64,000 nt of DNA from Deltaproteobacteria bacterium (lineage in GTDB: Bacteria > Desulfobacterota > Binatia > HRBIN30 > CADEER01), in NCBI GenBank assembly GCA_029262455.1, contig JAJCZJ010000055.1:1-64000 (forward strand), in the 5' to 3' direction. The position numbers and the translations under genes were made by a program. Below the pieces are notes generated by a model, which did not search any database, was not told the origin of the DNA, and worked only from the letters and a program-made list of their open reading frames with translations. Positions 16,959 through 26,428 of this stretch are shown here, piece by piece. Position 1 is the first letter of the stretch. Each line of letters begins with the position of its first letter.

Positions 16959-18404
16959 CTACTCGCAAGCGAGCGAAGATTCGATCAGAAGGTCGCCGAC
17001 AGCCGAGCCGAACGTAGGAAGGTATCCTACGAGCCTGGTCGCGCTCGTGCCGGAAACGATCCCTGGGCAATTCGGTGCACTGCCAACGGTACCAAACGGG
17101 CCAATCGTGACACCGGGGTTGTTCTGGTTGTTGTCGAGTTGGGCGGTAGCGACGCCGGTCGTCGCGGCCTGGCAGACCGGTGGCAACGTCACGCTTGCTG
17201 GAACGTCGCCGCAGATTCCGTTGCCATCGAGCTCGATGCCAATCGCCAGGCTGAGATTGCAATCCAATGTCGGCGACGAAGGGGCCACGCCCAGACCCGT
17301 CCCCTGGCACGAACATTCGCAAATGTGACCGTCCGCGCCGCCATCGCGCCCGCCACACAAGCCGCCAGGGCAGTCGGAGTCGACGCCGCAAAATTCCCCG
17401 TCGTTCGGGCCTCCGACGCAGTAGTCTTCGCAAATCGAAAGATTCCGCTGATAACCACTGCCGAGGGTCGCACAACGAGCGTCACACTGGGCCGCGCAAT
17501 CTGCGTTGCCGGTGCATAAGCCGATGTTGTGATCCGCCGACAAATGGGTGTCGACGGGTGAGCCGGTAGAACAATCGAGGGTCCCGGCTTCACAACTCGG
17601 GCCGGGGTCGATGCATACATCGCCAATGCCCGGGATGTTCATCGGGTCAAAGCTTGCGGCGCAGGTACAAGCCGCCTGCATGCTGGTCGCGCCGAGAGCG
17701 TCGCAAGTGAAAGAAAGTTCCCCGCTAGCAACGAGCGGGATTATCAGGATGCCAGTCTGAAGAACTATGCTGCTCGAATTGGCCAGTGGACAAGAGGCCG
17801 TCGTCACCTGACAGCTGGTCGCAGTACCGCGGAAGGAAAGACGTTGCGGCCTGTTTGTCGTAACCCTTGCGGCCGGAGGCCCGAGGCGCCCGCAGTACTC
17901 GACAGCGCCGACGATCAATCGCACTTCGAGAAACGCCGACGGATCACTGACAGGTTGCATGCCGAGGGTATTGCCCCGTGCACGTACGACGATCGTGCCG
18001 CCGCGATTACCTTCTAAGAATGAAATGCGTCGGATACCCGACACCGCCAGCGGATCGTTGTATCGATAACCGCGCCTGACCCGGCGCCAAAGAGACGTAT
18101 CGAGGGGTAACTCGGTGATGCCTGAGGTTTCACTAAAGACGCGGAGGAACGAAGGATCGATGGTTGGATCCGGCAAAGGAGCCGCGATTCGGGAATCCCT
18201 GCCGAAGCGCACAAAGCCTCGGTCCTTGCTGGCACCGTCGTGATCGACAAATCGCGCGGAAGCACGCGCCCCGGCTAGATCGACGCCCCAGACAGAGCTT
18301 GTCGTGAGGCAGAAGAAAAAAGAGAGCCCGACGGAGAGGATGAGCCGCCATGCAAAGCGACTACGATTGCCTAGTTCGCGGATCCGGCGTTTGCGGTATG
18401 CCAT
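16959..18404 (-). CDS. Secreted cysteine-rich protein
   Basis: This protein of about 481 residues starts at the second in-frame ATG, followed by a basic region and a hydrophobic signal segment (LILSVGLSFFFCLTTSSVWG). The middle has paired cysteines (ACTCAASFDP, CEAGTLDCSTG). A block PNDGEFCGVDSDCPGGLCGG resembles the GG.N.G..C..D.DCPGG.C repeats found in large exported proteins of deltaproteobacterial lineages. A block in the same style occurs in the lipoprotein at 53521-55035. No enzymatic motif is visible; it is probably a surface or extracellular protein with disulfides. Confidence 0.65.
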   Translation of the reverse strand: MAYRKRRIRELGNRSRFAWRLILSVGLSFFFCLTTSSVWGVDLAGARASARFVDHDGASKDRGFVRFGRDSRIAAPLPDPTIDPSFLRVFSETSGITELPLDTSLWRRVRRGYRYNDPLAVSGIRRISFLEGNRGGTIVVRARGNTLGMQPVSDPSAFLEVRLIVGAVEYCGRLGPPAARVTTNRPQRLSFRGTATSCQVTTASCPLANSSSIVLQTGILIIPLVASGELSFTCDALGATSMQAACTCAASFDPMNIPGIGDVCIDPGPSCEAGTLDCSTGSPVDTHLSADHNIGLCTGNADCAAQCDARCATLGSGYQRNLSICEDYCVGGPNDGEFCGVDSDCPGGLCGGRDGGADGHICECSCQGTGLGVAPSSPTLDCNLSLAIGIELDGNGICGDVPASVTLPPVCQAATTGVATAQLDNNQNNPGVTIGPFGTVGSAPNCPGIVSGTSATRLVGYLPTFGSAVGDLLIESSLACE

Positions 18405-18503
18405 GGACAAATATACTCTTTTTCCGCCCACTAGAGTCAAGCAATTTGCCGCGGTGGCTCGCCTCAATGGCTATTCAGTGAGGGTTGGGTGTAAATTTTG
18501 AGT

Positions 18504-18911
18504 ATGAGCGACTCCAAGTTGATTTTTGTCTACAACGTCGACGCCTCGCCTTTGGCGTTGATGCGCGATCTCTATCAAGCGGTGACCGTCGGCGAGACGG
18601 ACTGTCGTCTCTGCGACATCACTTACGGCAAGTTGCTCAAAGACCCGGAATGGGCTCGCTTCGTCCGTGAGCTGCCCGTGGCAGCGGAGTTCCGCATGCG
18701 GTCGACATTTGTCCGGAACCACCCCGACACCAAGGGGCGGCGCTTTCCTGCCGCTTATTTGGAAAACGGCGAGGGATTGCGCGAAGTCATCGGCGCAGAC
18801 GAGATGGAGGCAGTCGGTGGTCTCGCGGATCTGATGAGTCTCGTGTCCGACCGTGTTCGCGAGCTAGGCATCGCAACCAGCGCGTCTCCTGCAGCCTCGC
18901 GCTCGGCGTAG
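18504..18911 (+). CDS. Conserved small protein with CxxC motif
   Basis: This soluble protein of 135 residues begins with a beta strand KLIFVYNVDASPLALMRD, followed by DCRLCDITYGKLLKDPEW and ELPVAAEFRMRS. Proteins with this YN.D......D......CRLC..T.G......W..F pattern occur in many bacteria and are often labelled hypothetical or, without evidence, GTPase. No P-loop is present. The ATG was preferred to a TTG two codons earlier. It is convergent with the acyl-CoA dehydrogenase gene and divergent from the cysteine-rich protein gene. Confidence 0.6.
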   Translation: MSDSKLIFVYNVDASPLALMRDLYQAVTVGETDCRLCDITYGKLLKDPEWARFVRELPVAAEFRMRSTFVRNHPDTKGRRFPAAYLENGEGLREVIGADEMEAVGGLADLMSLVSDRVRELGIATSASPAASRSA

Positions 18912-18931
18912 CCTAGCGCCTGGCCGCGCGG

Positions 18932-20656
18932 CTACTCGAGACCCAGAATCGCGTTGTAGCGCTGCAATCGTGTAGCGTCACCGCTGGAGATGCGCTCGGC
19001 GTTCATGCGCAGCGCCAGCATGTGTCGTCGGATGAAGGCTCTGGCGAGCTCACCCTTCTCCTCGGATATCGCGGCCTGCTGCAGCAGCTCAGCGGACACG
19101 ACGACATCGATGACCATCTGAGAAATGCGCTTTGCGTTGAGTAAGGCGTAGTCGAAGTCGCCGAGCAGCGCGGAGATGCTGCTGTTGATCACATCAATGC
19201 CATCCGAGACCTCTTGCGCCAACTCGCCAGCTGGTTGGTCGAGCTCGGATAGAGTCTTTTTTGTATCTTCGAGCGTCGCTGTGAGCGCGCCTTTGGCCAT
19301 TTCCTTCAACGCGAAGCTGGCCTGAATCTCGGACGTGCCCTCGTAGATCGTCGTGATGATCGAGTCGTTGTGGTAATGACCGGCCGAAGTTTCCGCCATG
19401 TAGCCGATGCCGCCGTGGACCTGGATGCCGGCGCGCGTGACGTCGTTGGCGACTTCGGTCGCGTAGTACTTACAAAGCGGTGTGAAGAAGCGAATCAAAG
19501 ATTGGAGGCGATCGCGTTCGGCCTCGAGCTCCGCGCGCTTTGGATCGTCGTCGGCCCGCCCCGATTCGATGTGCGCATCGATCGCCTCGATGGTGTCGAT
19601 CATACCGCAGGTTCGATAGAGCAGAGCGCGCGCCGCCTGGATGTTGATCGCCATCGATCCCAGCATCGACTTGACCAGCGGTTGCTGGAGGATCGGCATT
19701 CCGAACTGCACTCTCTCGGCAGCGTAGCTGCGCGCCGCCCGGTAGGCGGCCTCGGCGATGCCAATCGCCTGTGCCGAGACACCGAGACGGGCGTGGTTCA
19801 TCAGAACCAACATCGCTCGGAACCCCTGCCCCACCTCGCCGAGAAGGTAGGCCTCGGCGTTGTCGAACTCGACGACGCAGGTCGGTGAACCGTGAATTCC
19901 CAGCTTGTGTTCAACCCTCGGGATGGTCACGCCGTTCGGCGTTCCGTCGGCCAGAGTACGAGGACAGAGAAGCAGGTTGAGGCCGTTGGTTGTTCCACGC
20001 GACTCGTCGTAGAGGTCGCCGTCGCGCGCCAGCACCAGGTGAATTTCCGCACCACCGTTGGTGATGAAGATCTTCTCACCGGTGACGTAGTACTTACCGT
20101 CTCGCTTGTCGGCGCGTGTGACGATACCGCCGAGATCGGATCCCGCTTGGGGTTCGGTCAGGTCCATAGCACCCTGCAGTTCGCCCGAGACAAATCTCGG
20201 CAGATACTCCTGACAAATCTCTTCCGAGCCAAATTTCTCAATGTCCGTTGCGACTCCGGTCTGGAGACCGACAATGGTCATCAGGCTGGAGTTCGCCCTC
20301 GAAAGCATCTCGAGGAACATGCAGCTCAACATCATCGGTAGACCGGAACCACCATAAGCGCCGCCGGTGGTCAGACACGTGAGACCGGCCCCCTTCAGCT
20401 TTTCGTAGCCGGAGGCTACGTGCGCCGGCAGCTGGACCTCGCCATCTTTCAGCGATACCGCTTCATGCCAGTGGTCGATCGAATCGGTTTCGATGTCGGC
20501 GCACACCTCGCCGGCGGTACGCATGACCATCTTGTAAGTGTCGACTTCGTCGGTGGCGTTTGCGCCGGGGCCCTGGCTAAGTCCGATGAGCTTTGACCAA
20601 TCCACCCGATGGTCAATAAAAAATTCCATGTCAGCATTGAAAAAGTCTGTTTTCAT
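18932..20656 (-). CDS. Acyl-CoA dehydrogenase, DmdC/FadE-like large form
   Basis: This FAD enzyme has 574 residues and catalyses alpha,beta-dehydrogenation of an acyl-CoA. Family blocks are MDLTEPQAGSDLGG near 165, GEKIFITNGG near 193, GVSAQAIGIAEAAYRAA near 300, QVHGGIGYMAE near 430 and IYEGTSEIQA near 453, which carries the catalytic glutamate. The insert after residue 350 and extended C-terminus are typical of the ~590-residue form related to 3-methylmercaptopropionyl-CoA dehydrogenase, a group also acting on other acyl-CoAs. No electron-transfer partner gene is adjacent. Confidence 0.87.
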   Translation of the reverse strand: MKTDFFNADMEFFIDHRVDWSKLIGLSQGPGANATDEVDTYKMVMRTAGEVCADIETDSIDHWHEAVSLKDGEVQLPAHVASGYEKLKGAGLTCLTTGGAYGGSGLPMMLSCMFLEMLSRANSSLMTIVGLQTGVATDIEKFGSEEICQEYLPRFVSGELQGAMDLTEPQAGSDLGGIVTRADKRDGKYYVTGEKIFITNGGAEIHLVLARDGDLYDESRGTTNGLNLLLCPRTLADGTPNGVTIPRVEHKLGIHGSPTCVVEFDNAEAYLLGEVGQGFRAMLVLMNHARLGVSAQAIGIAEAAYRAARSYAAERVQFGMPILQQPLVKSMLGSMAINIQAARALLYRTCGMIDTIEAIDAHIESGRADDDPKRAELEAERDRLQSLIRFFTPLCKYYATEVANDVTRAGIQVHGGIGYMAETSAGHYHNDSIITTIYEGTSEIQASFALKEMAKGALTATLEDTKKTLSELDQPAGELAQEVSDGIDVINSSISALLGDFDYALLNAKRISQMVIDVVVSAELLQQAAISEEKGELARAFIRRHMLALRMNAERISSGDATRLQRYNAILGLE

Positions 20657-20832
20657 CCTAGGTATCCTCGGCCCATCGAATTGGGTATCAGGGGAGCTTG
20701 TAGTGGCTCTCTGCCGCCAGTTTCAATTATGACGACGCCTTCGCAGCTAGCAAGGCCCTCCCCGCTTTCGAGAGGTACTCCAATGCTGGGCAACAACCGA
20801 AACAGACGTGACCGCCGAAAGGCCTGTGGCTG

Positions 20833-22254
20833 ATGGCCTCACGTGCGAGAATCGTCTGCACTCTCGGTCCGGCGTGTTCGAGTTTAGACCTTATCCGCCA
20901 ACTTGCCAAAGAAGGCATGGATGTCGCGCGGCTCAACATGTCCCACGGGAAATGGGACACGCATGCGGAACTCATCGGGCGCGTCCGCGAGGTCGACAAA
21001 GAGCTGGGAAAGCCGATTGCGTTGTTGGCGGACCTGCAGGGCCCGAAGATTCGTCTGGGCGTCCTGCGCGATGGAGAAGCGACCCTCGCCGACGGTGCAC
21101 GGTTCGTGCTCGACGGCGAAGCAGAGCCGGGAGACGCGACACGTTCTTCGACGACCTACCCGAGTCTCGCAGCCGATGTCCGCGTCGGGGATACGCTGTA
21201 TATCGATGATGGACATATCGAGCTCCGCGTCGTTGAGGTTTCGACTTCCGCCGTGGCCACGGAGGTGGTTGTCGGCGGGGTGATCTCCGATCGCAAAGGG
21301 GTCAACATTCCGAGTACGCGACTCGACCAGCCGGTCCTCAGCGAAAAAGACAAGACCGACCTCAGGGCGAGTTTGCGCGCCGGCGTCGACTGGATTGCCT
21401 TGTCGTTCGTGCGGGCGCCGGGCGATGCGGAGGTGGTTCGCGAAATCATGCGAGAAGTCGGGGTCTTGCGACCGATTGTTGCGAAGATCGAGACCCCACA
21501 GGCGGTCGAGCACCTCGATGCGATCGCCGATACTTTCAACGGATTGATGGTCGCGCGCGGAGATCTCGGGCTGGAAACACCACTCGAGAAACTGCCGTCG
21601 GTGCAGCGACGCGCGATCGATCTGGCTCGCGATCGAGCTATCCCGGCGATTGTGGCGACCCAGATGCTCGACTCGATGATCGAGTCCCCTACCCCGACGC
21701 GCGCCGAAGTTGCAGACGTTGCCACGGCGATCGTCGATGGAGCCGACGCGGTGATGCTATCCGGCGAAACCAGTATCGGCAATTTCCCGGTGCGCACGGT
21801 TCGCCAGATGCGCCGCATTGTGGAGTCGGCGGAGGGGGAGCCCCGGCGCTACCCGCTCGAGGTCCGCGCGTCCTCGCGACCGTCAGACGCGCTTGCCAGA
21901 GCTGCCGTCCATCTTGCCGGGGAACTGGGCGCTGCAGCTTTGTGCGTCTATACCGCCTCCGGTCGTACGGCCAGGAGCTTGGCGCGCCACCGCACTGGCG
22001 TACCCCTGCTGGCTCTGACGCCTCAGGCCGAGGTGGTGCGGGCGTTGTCGTTGGTCTGGGGGGTACAAGCTCTCCACGTCGCGCTCGTCGATGGGGTCGA
22101 TGACATCGCACCGATCGCAGAGTCGGAATTGCAGCGCACGGGCATGGCTCGTCGCGGTGATACCGTGGTCCTCGTCGCCGGTAGCCCCTTGGGGGCAGTC
22201 AGCCGGACGAACTGGTTGCGGGTTCTCGTGGTTGGCGCCGACGCGGTTGGTTGA
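20833..22254 (+). CDS. pyk: Pyruvate kinase
   Basis: This glycolytic enzyme transfers phosphate from phosphoenolpyruvate to ADP. It has 473 residues, the normal length. Visible blocks are RARIVCTLGPACSS at the start, MDVARLNMSHG near 35, IVAKIETPQAVEHLDAI near 220, the signature GLMVARGDLGLE near 238 and VMLSGETSIG near 313. The C-terminal allosteric domain has TASGRTARSLARHR. No other glycolytic gene is adjacent; the next gene is convergent, four bases away. Confidence 0.95.
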   Translation: MASRARIVCTLGPACSSLDLIRQLAKEGMDVARLNMSHGKWDTHAELIGRVREVDKELGKPIALLADLQGPKIRLGVLRDGEATLADGARFVLDGEAEPGDATRSSTTYPSLAADVRVGDTLYIDDGHIELRVVEVSTSAVATEVVVGGVISDRKGVNIPSTRLDQPVLSEKDKTDLRASLRAGVDWIALSFVRAPGDAEVVREIMREVGVLRPIVAKIETPQAVEHLDAIADTFNGLMVARGDLGLETPLEKLPSVQRRAIDLARDRAIPAIVATQMLDSMIESPTPTRAEVADVATAIVDGADAVMLSGETSIGNFPVRTVRQMRRIVESAEGEPRRYPLEVRASSRPSDALARAAVHLAGELGAAALCVYTASGRTARSLARHRTGVPLLALTPQAEVVRALSLVWGVQALHVALVDGVDDIAPIAESELQRTGMARRGDTVVLVAGSPLGAVSRTNWLRVLVVGADAVG

Positions 22255-22258
22255 TCGA

Positions 22259-22960
22259 TCAATATTCTCTCAGCAAGCGGCCTGATCCTTTGAGTCGATC
22301 ATCGACGCCGCAGGAACGCAGGGCCTGCCAATACAGCGCCGTGTTGCTGGTGACGACGATCTTCCCGCTTTGAGCCTCGATCGCTTCGATGTCCGCCAAA
22401 GTCGGGAGTCCGGTGCCGACCTGCACCACGGCGTCGGCGTCGGCGCATCGCAAGGAGCGAAACAACGCAACCACTTGGTCACGTGGCGTCGAACCGATCG
22501 TGGCAATGTCGGGACACGCCAGACCGGCGATGTCGGTGACGGCAATGCCGACCGCGGCGAAGCTTTGTTGCACGACTTGGTTCGAAGAATCGTCAAACGG
22601 GGTCGCGACGGCGATCGACTTTGCCCCGATCGCTGCGAGCGCGGCATGGGTCGCATGGGAAGCGGTGAAGACCGGCCGGCCGGTTCGTTTGCCGGCGTCA
22701 GCGGCCGCCTGCGCAAGCAGCTCGAGCCCGCCCGGAATCGACTCGGTGGCCAGTCCGACAAGCAGAGCGTCGGGGTTGCACGACGCCAGGCCGTCGGCGG
22801 CGGCATTGACGTGATCCAGGACATCGGCGTCGAGGAGAAATCGTGCGGTTTGGTTGGATACGCCGCTGGGCTGCAGGGCCGCTAGCTCGGGTTCGACGAC
22901 GGTGTTGAAATACGGGACCAGGACCCCATAGATACCGCGATTGCCAATTGTATCCCTCAA
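22259..22960 (-). CDS. Asp/Glu racemase-fold protein (arylmalonate decarboxylase/maleate isomerase group)
   Basis: This protein of 233 residues has the two-domain fold of maleate cis-trans isomerases and arylmalonate decarboxylases: GVLVPYFNTVVEPEL at the start, LVGLATESIPGG near 66, and SNTALYWQALRSCGV near 207. The usual catalytic cysteines are not in their places: the first position is in GLATES and the second in TSNTALY, where VxCTAL is expected. It may therefore use a different chemistry or be inactive. The gene is not in an obvious operon. Confidence 0.7.
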   Translation of the reverse strand: MRDTIGNRGIYGVLVPYFNTVVEPELAALQPSGVSNQTARFLLDADVLDHVNAAADGLASCNPDALLVGLATESIPGGLELLAQAAADAGKRTGRPVFTASHATHAALAAIGAKSIAVATPFDDSSNQVVQQSFAAVGIAVTDIAGLACPDIATIGSTPRDQVVALFRSLRCADADAVVQVGTGLPTLADIEAIEAQSGKIVVTSNTALYWQALRSCGVDDRLKGSGRLLREY

Positions 22961-23190
22961 TGTTTCACCTCACCGGAGCAGCTCTATTGTTGCCTAAATG
23001 TTCTGAATTTTACGCCCGGCGGCCCGTCATCTCACATCGATCGAGGTCACGGCAACCCACGGACAGCTGATTTTCCAACCTTTGCACTCGCAAAGTAAGG
23101 TTTACATACGACCCAGATCCTGATCTTTTTGGACCGAGATTGGCGGACGTGGGGTGGCTGGCACGATGGTTGCGACGTACATTCACAAAG

Positions 23191-24423
23191 ATGACCCCTC
23201 GGCGAATCACACGGCAAGCAGCAAAGATCCTCGCAACGGCGCTCGCCGGCGGCGGGGTGCTGATCTCGGTTGCCGAAGCACGACTGCGCATGGTCGTAGG
23301 TCGTGCCGACAACGGGCAGATTTACCAGGTGCTGCAGTACCGTGCCGGAGACGATTTGGGAGTCGGCGCAGAGGAATTGCAGATCACCAGTGTCGTCGCC
23401 AGTAGTTCGCAAGCAGAGACCTGTGGCACCGGTCTTGGAATTTCGGTGCAGCGCGATCCTGCTGAGTCGCTCGCTTACGGACCGATTCAAGGAAGCCGGC
23501 CGCTAGAATTGGCGTATCGCTCGCGCCTGATCGCCGACGCCTCCGCTCCGTGTTTCGATGCTGCTGCGGTCGACGGCCTCGGCAGAGTTTGCGTCGGTCC
23601 AGGATGTTCGGCCGCCTGCGAGTGTACCGATGAAGATCGATGTTTTGCGTTTTCAATGACCGACGGGACGACGTTGGATATTGCGTCTCCAGACGTTCCA
23701 GCGGCAAAAGTCGTCGCGCCAGTTCGGGCCAGACATCGGCAATGCAACGTCCTCACCGGTGTTGCCTACGGTTTCGGCTCTGCCGGCTCGATCACGACCG
23801 AATCCGATCTGTGCGCGACCGCGCCGGCCGACGGATTTAGACTCGCTGGATCACCGACGAGTTTGTCTGGCGGCGTTGATGGAACGACGCTCATCATCGT
23901 CTACGACGCAACCCAGGATGAGCTGGTTACGGTGGCTGCCGCTGGTTTCGGAATCGACCGGGATGGGAGTAGCGCCTACCAGTGCGGCTCGCCGGGTGGC
24001 GTCGTTGCCGCGGTTCAAGCCGATGGTGAGGAGGCGCCGATTGTGCCGCCGCCGGGTCCACCGGTTTCGTTGAGCACAGAAGAACTCAAGTGTCAGCGCT
24101 CGATCGCACGATCCGGGCGGAAGTTTTCGATGCGGGTATTGAAGGCCCTACAAGTTTGCCGCGAACGTATCCTCAAGGGGGCGTGGCCAATCACCTCGCA
24201 GGAGTGTCAGACTCAGCCTTATGTCGAGCGATCGATTCGCTCTGCGGCACGCGTATCGCGAGCCACCATGAGCGCTAAATGTCGAGCGATCGACATGAGC
24301 CGACTCCTGACCTGCGGTGATTCGATCGACGACCTGATCTCGTCCGACAATCGGGGCGGGTGTCTATTCAGCACCCACTTGCAGGCCGCAGAGGATATGG
24401 CCGAGGTCGAATTCGGATTTTAG
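23191..24423 (+). CDS. Secreted protein of unknown function
   Basis: This protein has about 410 residues. The ATG start gives a basic N-terminus followed by a hydrophobic signal segment (ILATALAGGGVLISVAEA). A cysteine cluster ACECTDEDRC lies near 150. The middle is rich in small residues, with a beta-strand pattern (TTLIIVYDATQDELVTVAA). A PPPGPP linker near 290 leads to a helical C-terminal part with spaced cysteines. An upstream TTG would add 17 residues before the signal and looks unlikely. I do not recognise a family; the style resembles the other two cysteine-rich exported proteins in the window. Confidence 0.55.
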   Translation: MTPRRITRQAAKILATALAGGGVLISVAEARLRMVVGRADNGQIYQVLQYRAGDDLGVGAEELQITSVVASSSQAETCGTGLGISVQRDPAESLAYGPIQGSRPLELAYRSRLIADASAPCFDAAAVDGLGRVCVGPGCSAACECTDEDRCFAFSMTDGTTLDIASPDVPAAKVVAPVRARHRQCNVLTGVAYGFGSAGSITTESDLCATAPADGFRLAGSPTSLSGGVDGTTLIIVYDATQDELVTVAAAGFGIDRDGSSAYQCGSPGGVVAAVQADGEEAPIVPPPGPPVSLSTEELKCQRSIARSGRKFSMRVLKALQVCRERILKGAWPITSQECQTQPYVERSIRSAARVSRATMSAKCRAIDMSRLLTCGDSIDDLISSDNRGGCLFSTHLQAAEDMAEVEFGF

Positions 24424-24479
24424 TCCTGGGCAGTAGACACTAGTAGTCAACGGCTCGCCGAGCCGATATCTTGCCTAGG

Positions 24480-25373
24480 ATGCCCACCTCCGCAGGTTCC
24501 GCCCACCGTTTGATCCTCATCCTCAGCTCGGAGCGCTCGGGGTCGACCCTGACCCGCGTACTCCTGGGGCAGCATTCGCAGATCATTGCGCCGCAGGAAA
24601 TGTTCCTCATGCGCTATCCGGACTACGCGACCTGGCGGCGCGAAAAGTCGGTCGCCAGTGAAAGTTTGGTCGAGTTGTTCGACCTGATCGGCTCGCCGCG
24701 CACGATCGAAGAGCTCGACGAGACCCTCGGACAGATGTCGACGCCCGCCGCCTACGAGTGGCTGCTCGACCAGCTGCCTCCGGGGAGCCGCTTGCTCGAC
24801 AAGACTCCGGCCTATGCCAACGACGGAGATTCGCTGCGCCGCTCGCGCCCGCTCGAGCCGTTCTACATCTGGCTCATTCGCCACCCGCTCGGAGTGATCG
24901 AATCGCATGTTCGGATCAAGCGGGAGGCGCGAGCAGGATCGGGAGGCTGGGTCGGATTGCGCCGTCGGATCCGCGACAACATCGTTCGCATGGCTGCGGC
25001 GCCCCAGGGCGGGATGACCGCCCTCGCCCGTCAGCGCGAGATCAAGTGGGTGGTGCAGCAGACGACCATTCGGGAGTATCTCGCCACCGTCGACGCGAAA
25101 GACAAGATGGTCGTGCGCTTCGAAGACCTGGTGCGTGACCCGTCACCGGTCGTGTCGCGATTGTGTGAAGGCTTGGGCCTGAGCCAGGAGGACGGCATGC
25201 TCAACGTCATCGGCGAGCGGCGAACCATGAACACCTCCCTCGGTGACCCAAATTTTCACAAGCACGACAAGGTAGACCCAGTCACCGCCGAAGGGTGGCG
25301 ACAGGTGTTTTCAGAAGACAACCTGACGTTGGAAACGCGCCGCCTCATGGAGCGCATCGGCGTGGCGACGTAG
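24480..25373 (+). CDS. Sulfotransferase family protein
   Basis: This soluble protein of 297 residues would transfer sulfate from PAPS to a hydroxyl or amine acceptor. The 5'-phosphosulfate-binding loop is LSSERSGSTLTRVLLGQ near residue 20, and the 3'-phosphate-binding block is LIRHPLGVIESHVRI near 140. MVVRFEDLVRDP near 218 is the usual core helix. The ATG start is used. The acceptor cannot be predicted. The exported sulfatase-fold enzyme in the window is not close enough to imply a shared pathway. Confidence 0.83.
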   Translation: MPTSAGSAHRLILILSSERSGSTLTRVLLGQHSQIIAPQEMFLMRYPDYATWRREKSVASESLVELFDLIGSPRTIEELDETLGQMSTPAAYEWLLDQLPPGSRLLDKTPAYANDGDSLRRSRPLEPFYIWLIRHPLGVIESHVRIKREARAGSGGWVGLRRRIRDNIVRMAAAPQGGMTALARQREIKWVVQQTTIREYLATVDAKDKMVVRFEDLVRDPSPVVSRLCEGLGLSQEDGMLNVIGERRTMNTSLGDPNFHKHDKVDPVTAEGWRQVFSEDNLTLETRRLMERIGVAT

Positions 25374-25463
25374 AAGTTGCACGGCTCGCCCTTCCGGCGA
25401 CCCGTCCGACGGGCTCGCGGCGTTACCCGCCTCGACAGGAGTCCCCCTCCCGCGGCCATGTAG

Positions 25464-25632
25464 GTCAGGCTTTAGCCTGACAGTTGCGCGCCTCGGCAGC
25501 GCACTCCGCCGGCGGCGTCCCAATACATTTGTAGCGGCGATTGTCAGGCTAAAGCCTGACCTACTTGCCTGACAGCGACGGCTGTCCCAAACATTTGTAA
25601 CGGTGATTGTCAGGCTGAAGCCTGACCTACTA
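25464..25632. repeat. Cluster of three palindromic GTCAGGCT..AGCCTGAC repeats
   Basis: Perfect 8-bp arms GTCAGGCT/AGCCTGAC with a 2-base centre occur at 25464-25481, 25543-25560 and 25609-25626. The second and third belong to a longer direct unit (CCCAA.ACATTTGTA.CGG.GATT, palindrome, CCTACT), and the first is in the opposite orientation (TAGG before its palindrome). This is a REP-like extragenic palindrome cluster, of the type mobilised by REP-associated transposases in other bacteria. The last unit overlaps the end of the BtuF-like gene. The intervening bases back to the sulfotransferase hold nothing else I can name. Confidence 0.85.
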
Positions 25633-26428
25633 GTTTGCGTAGATACGGCAACGCCCCGATCGTGCGGCGGCCGTACCAGAACATGGCCTTTCCATCGACG
25701 AGGTGAATCCTTTGCTGTTGCCAGGCCGGCGATCTCTCCAATGGCTTCAGGTCCTCGATGTGTTTTTTCCCGAAGACGTAGGGCTCGTCGGGTAGCAACA
25801 CGACCTCGGGGTTCAGTGCCGCGACCTCTTCCAGATCGACTTGCGGATAGGTGTCGGCGGCCTGGTCGCAAACATTGACTCCGCCGGCACAGCGGATCAG
25901 GTCGGCGGCGTATGTGCTGCCGTTGAAAGACATCCAGGGGTTGCGCCAGATTGGGCAGAAAACGCGCACTGGCTCTTTGTTTGCCTCAGCTCCCTCGGCG
26001 AGCTCCTCGCCCAGCGCTGTCGCCAACGCCTCCGCGTCCGTCTCGCGGCGTAACGCCCGACCGACGCGCAGGATCGACGCTACGGTGCCGGCAACCGTCT
26101 GCGGAGCGGCGACGAAAACTGGGATCCCGGCAGCGGCGAGCGCGTCGAAGTCTTCGCGACGGTTCTCGTCGCGATCGACCAAAACCAAGTCTGGCGCGAG
26201 CTCGACGATACGATCGAGGGCGGGGTTCTTTGTTCCCCCGACTCGCTCGACGTCAGCGAGGCCGTCGGCCGGCTCAATGCAGTAGCGGGTCACGCCGATC
26301 AGCCGCTCCCCCGCCCCTAGATCAAAGAGCAGCTCGGTCAAGCTGGGAACCAAGCTAACTACCCGACGTGGTGTTACCTCTAGGTGAATGGACCGGCCGA
26401 CGTCATCGGTGAAGGCCGGGTGATCCAT
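25610..26428 (-). CDS. BtuF-like helical-backbone metal/corrinoid-binding protein
   Basis: This protein of 272 residues has the two-lobed fold of vitamin B12-binding protein BtuF and iron-siderophore receptors. It has RVVSLVPSLTELLFDLGAG near 22, VGGTKNPALDRIVELAPDLV near 64 and a C-lobe with LEEVAALNPEVVLLPDEPY. There is no signal peptide or lipobox, so it may act in the cytoplasm. It starts in a TGATG overlap with the small membrane protein and ends the methylmalonyl-CoA mutase cluster, whose enzyme needs B12, so corrinoid binding is the sensible guess. The final residues and stop codon are encoded within a REP-like palindrome. Confidence 0.75.
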   Translation of the reverse strand: MDHPAFTDDVGRSIHLEVTPRRVVSLVPSLTELLFDLGAGERLIGVTRYCIEPADGLADVERVGGTKNPALDRIVELAPDLVLVDRDENRREDFDALAAAGIPVFVAAPQTVAGTVASILRVGRALRRETDAEALATALGEELAEGAEANKEPVRVFCPIWRNPWMSFNGSTYAADLIRCAGGVNVCDQAADTYPQVDLEEVAALNPEVVLLPDEPYVFGKKHIEDLKPLERSPAWQQQRIHLVDGKAMFWYGRRTIGALPYLRKLVGQASA

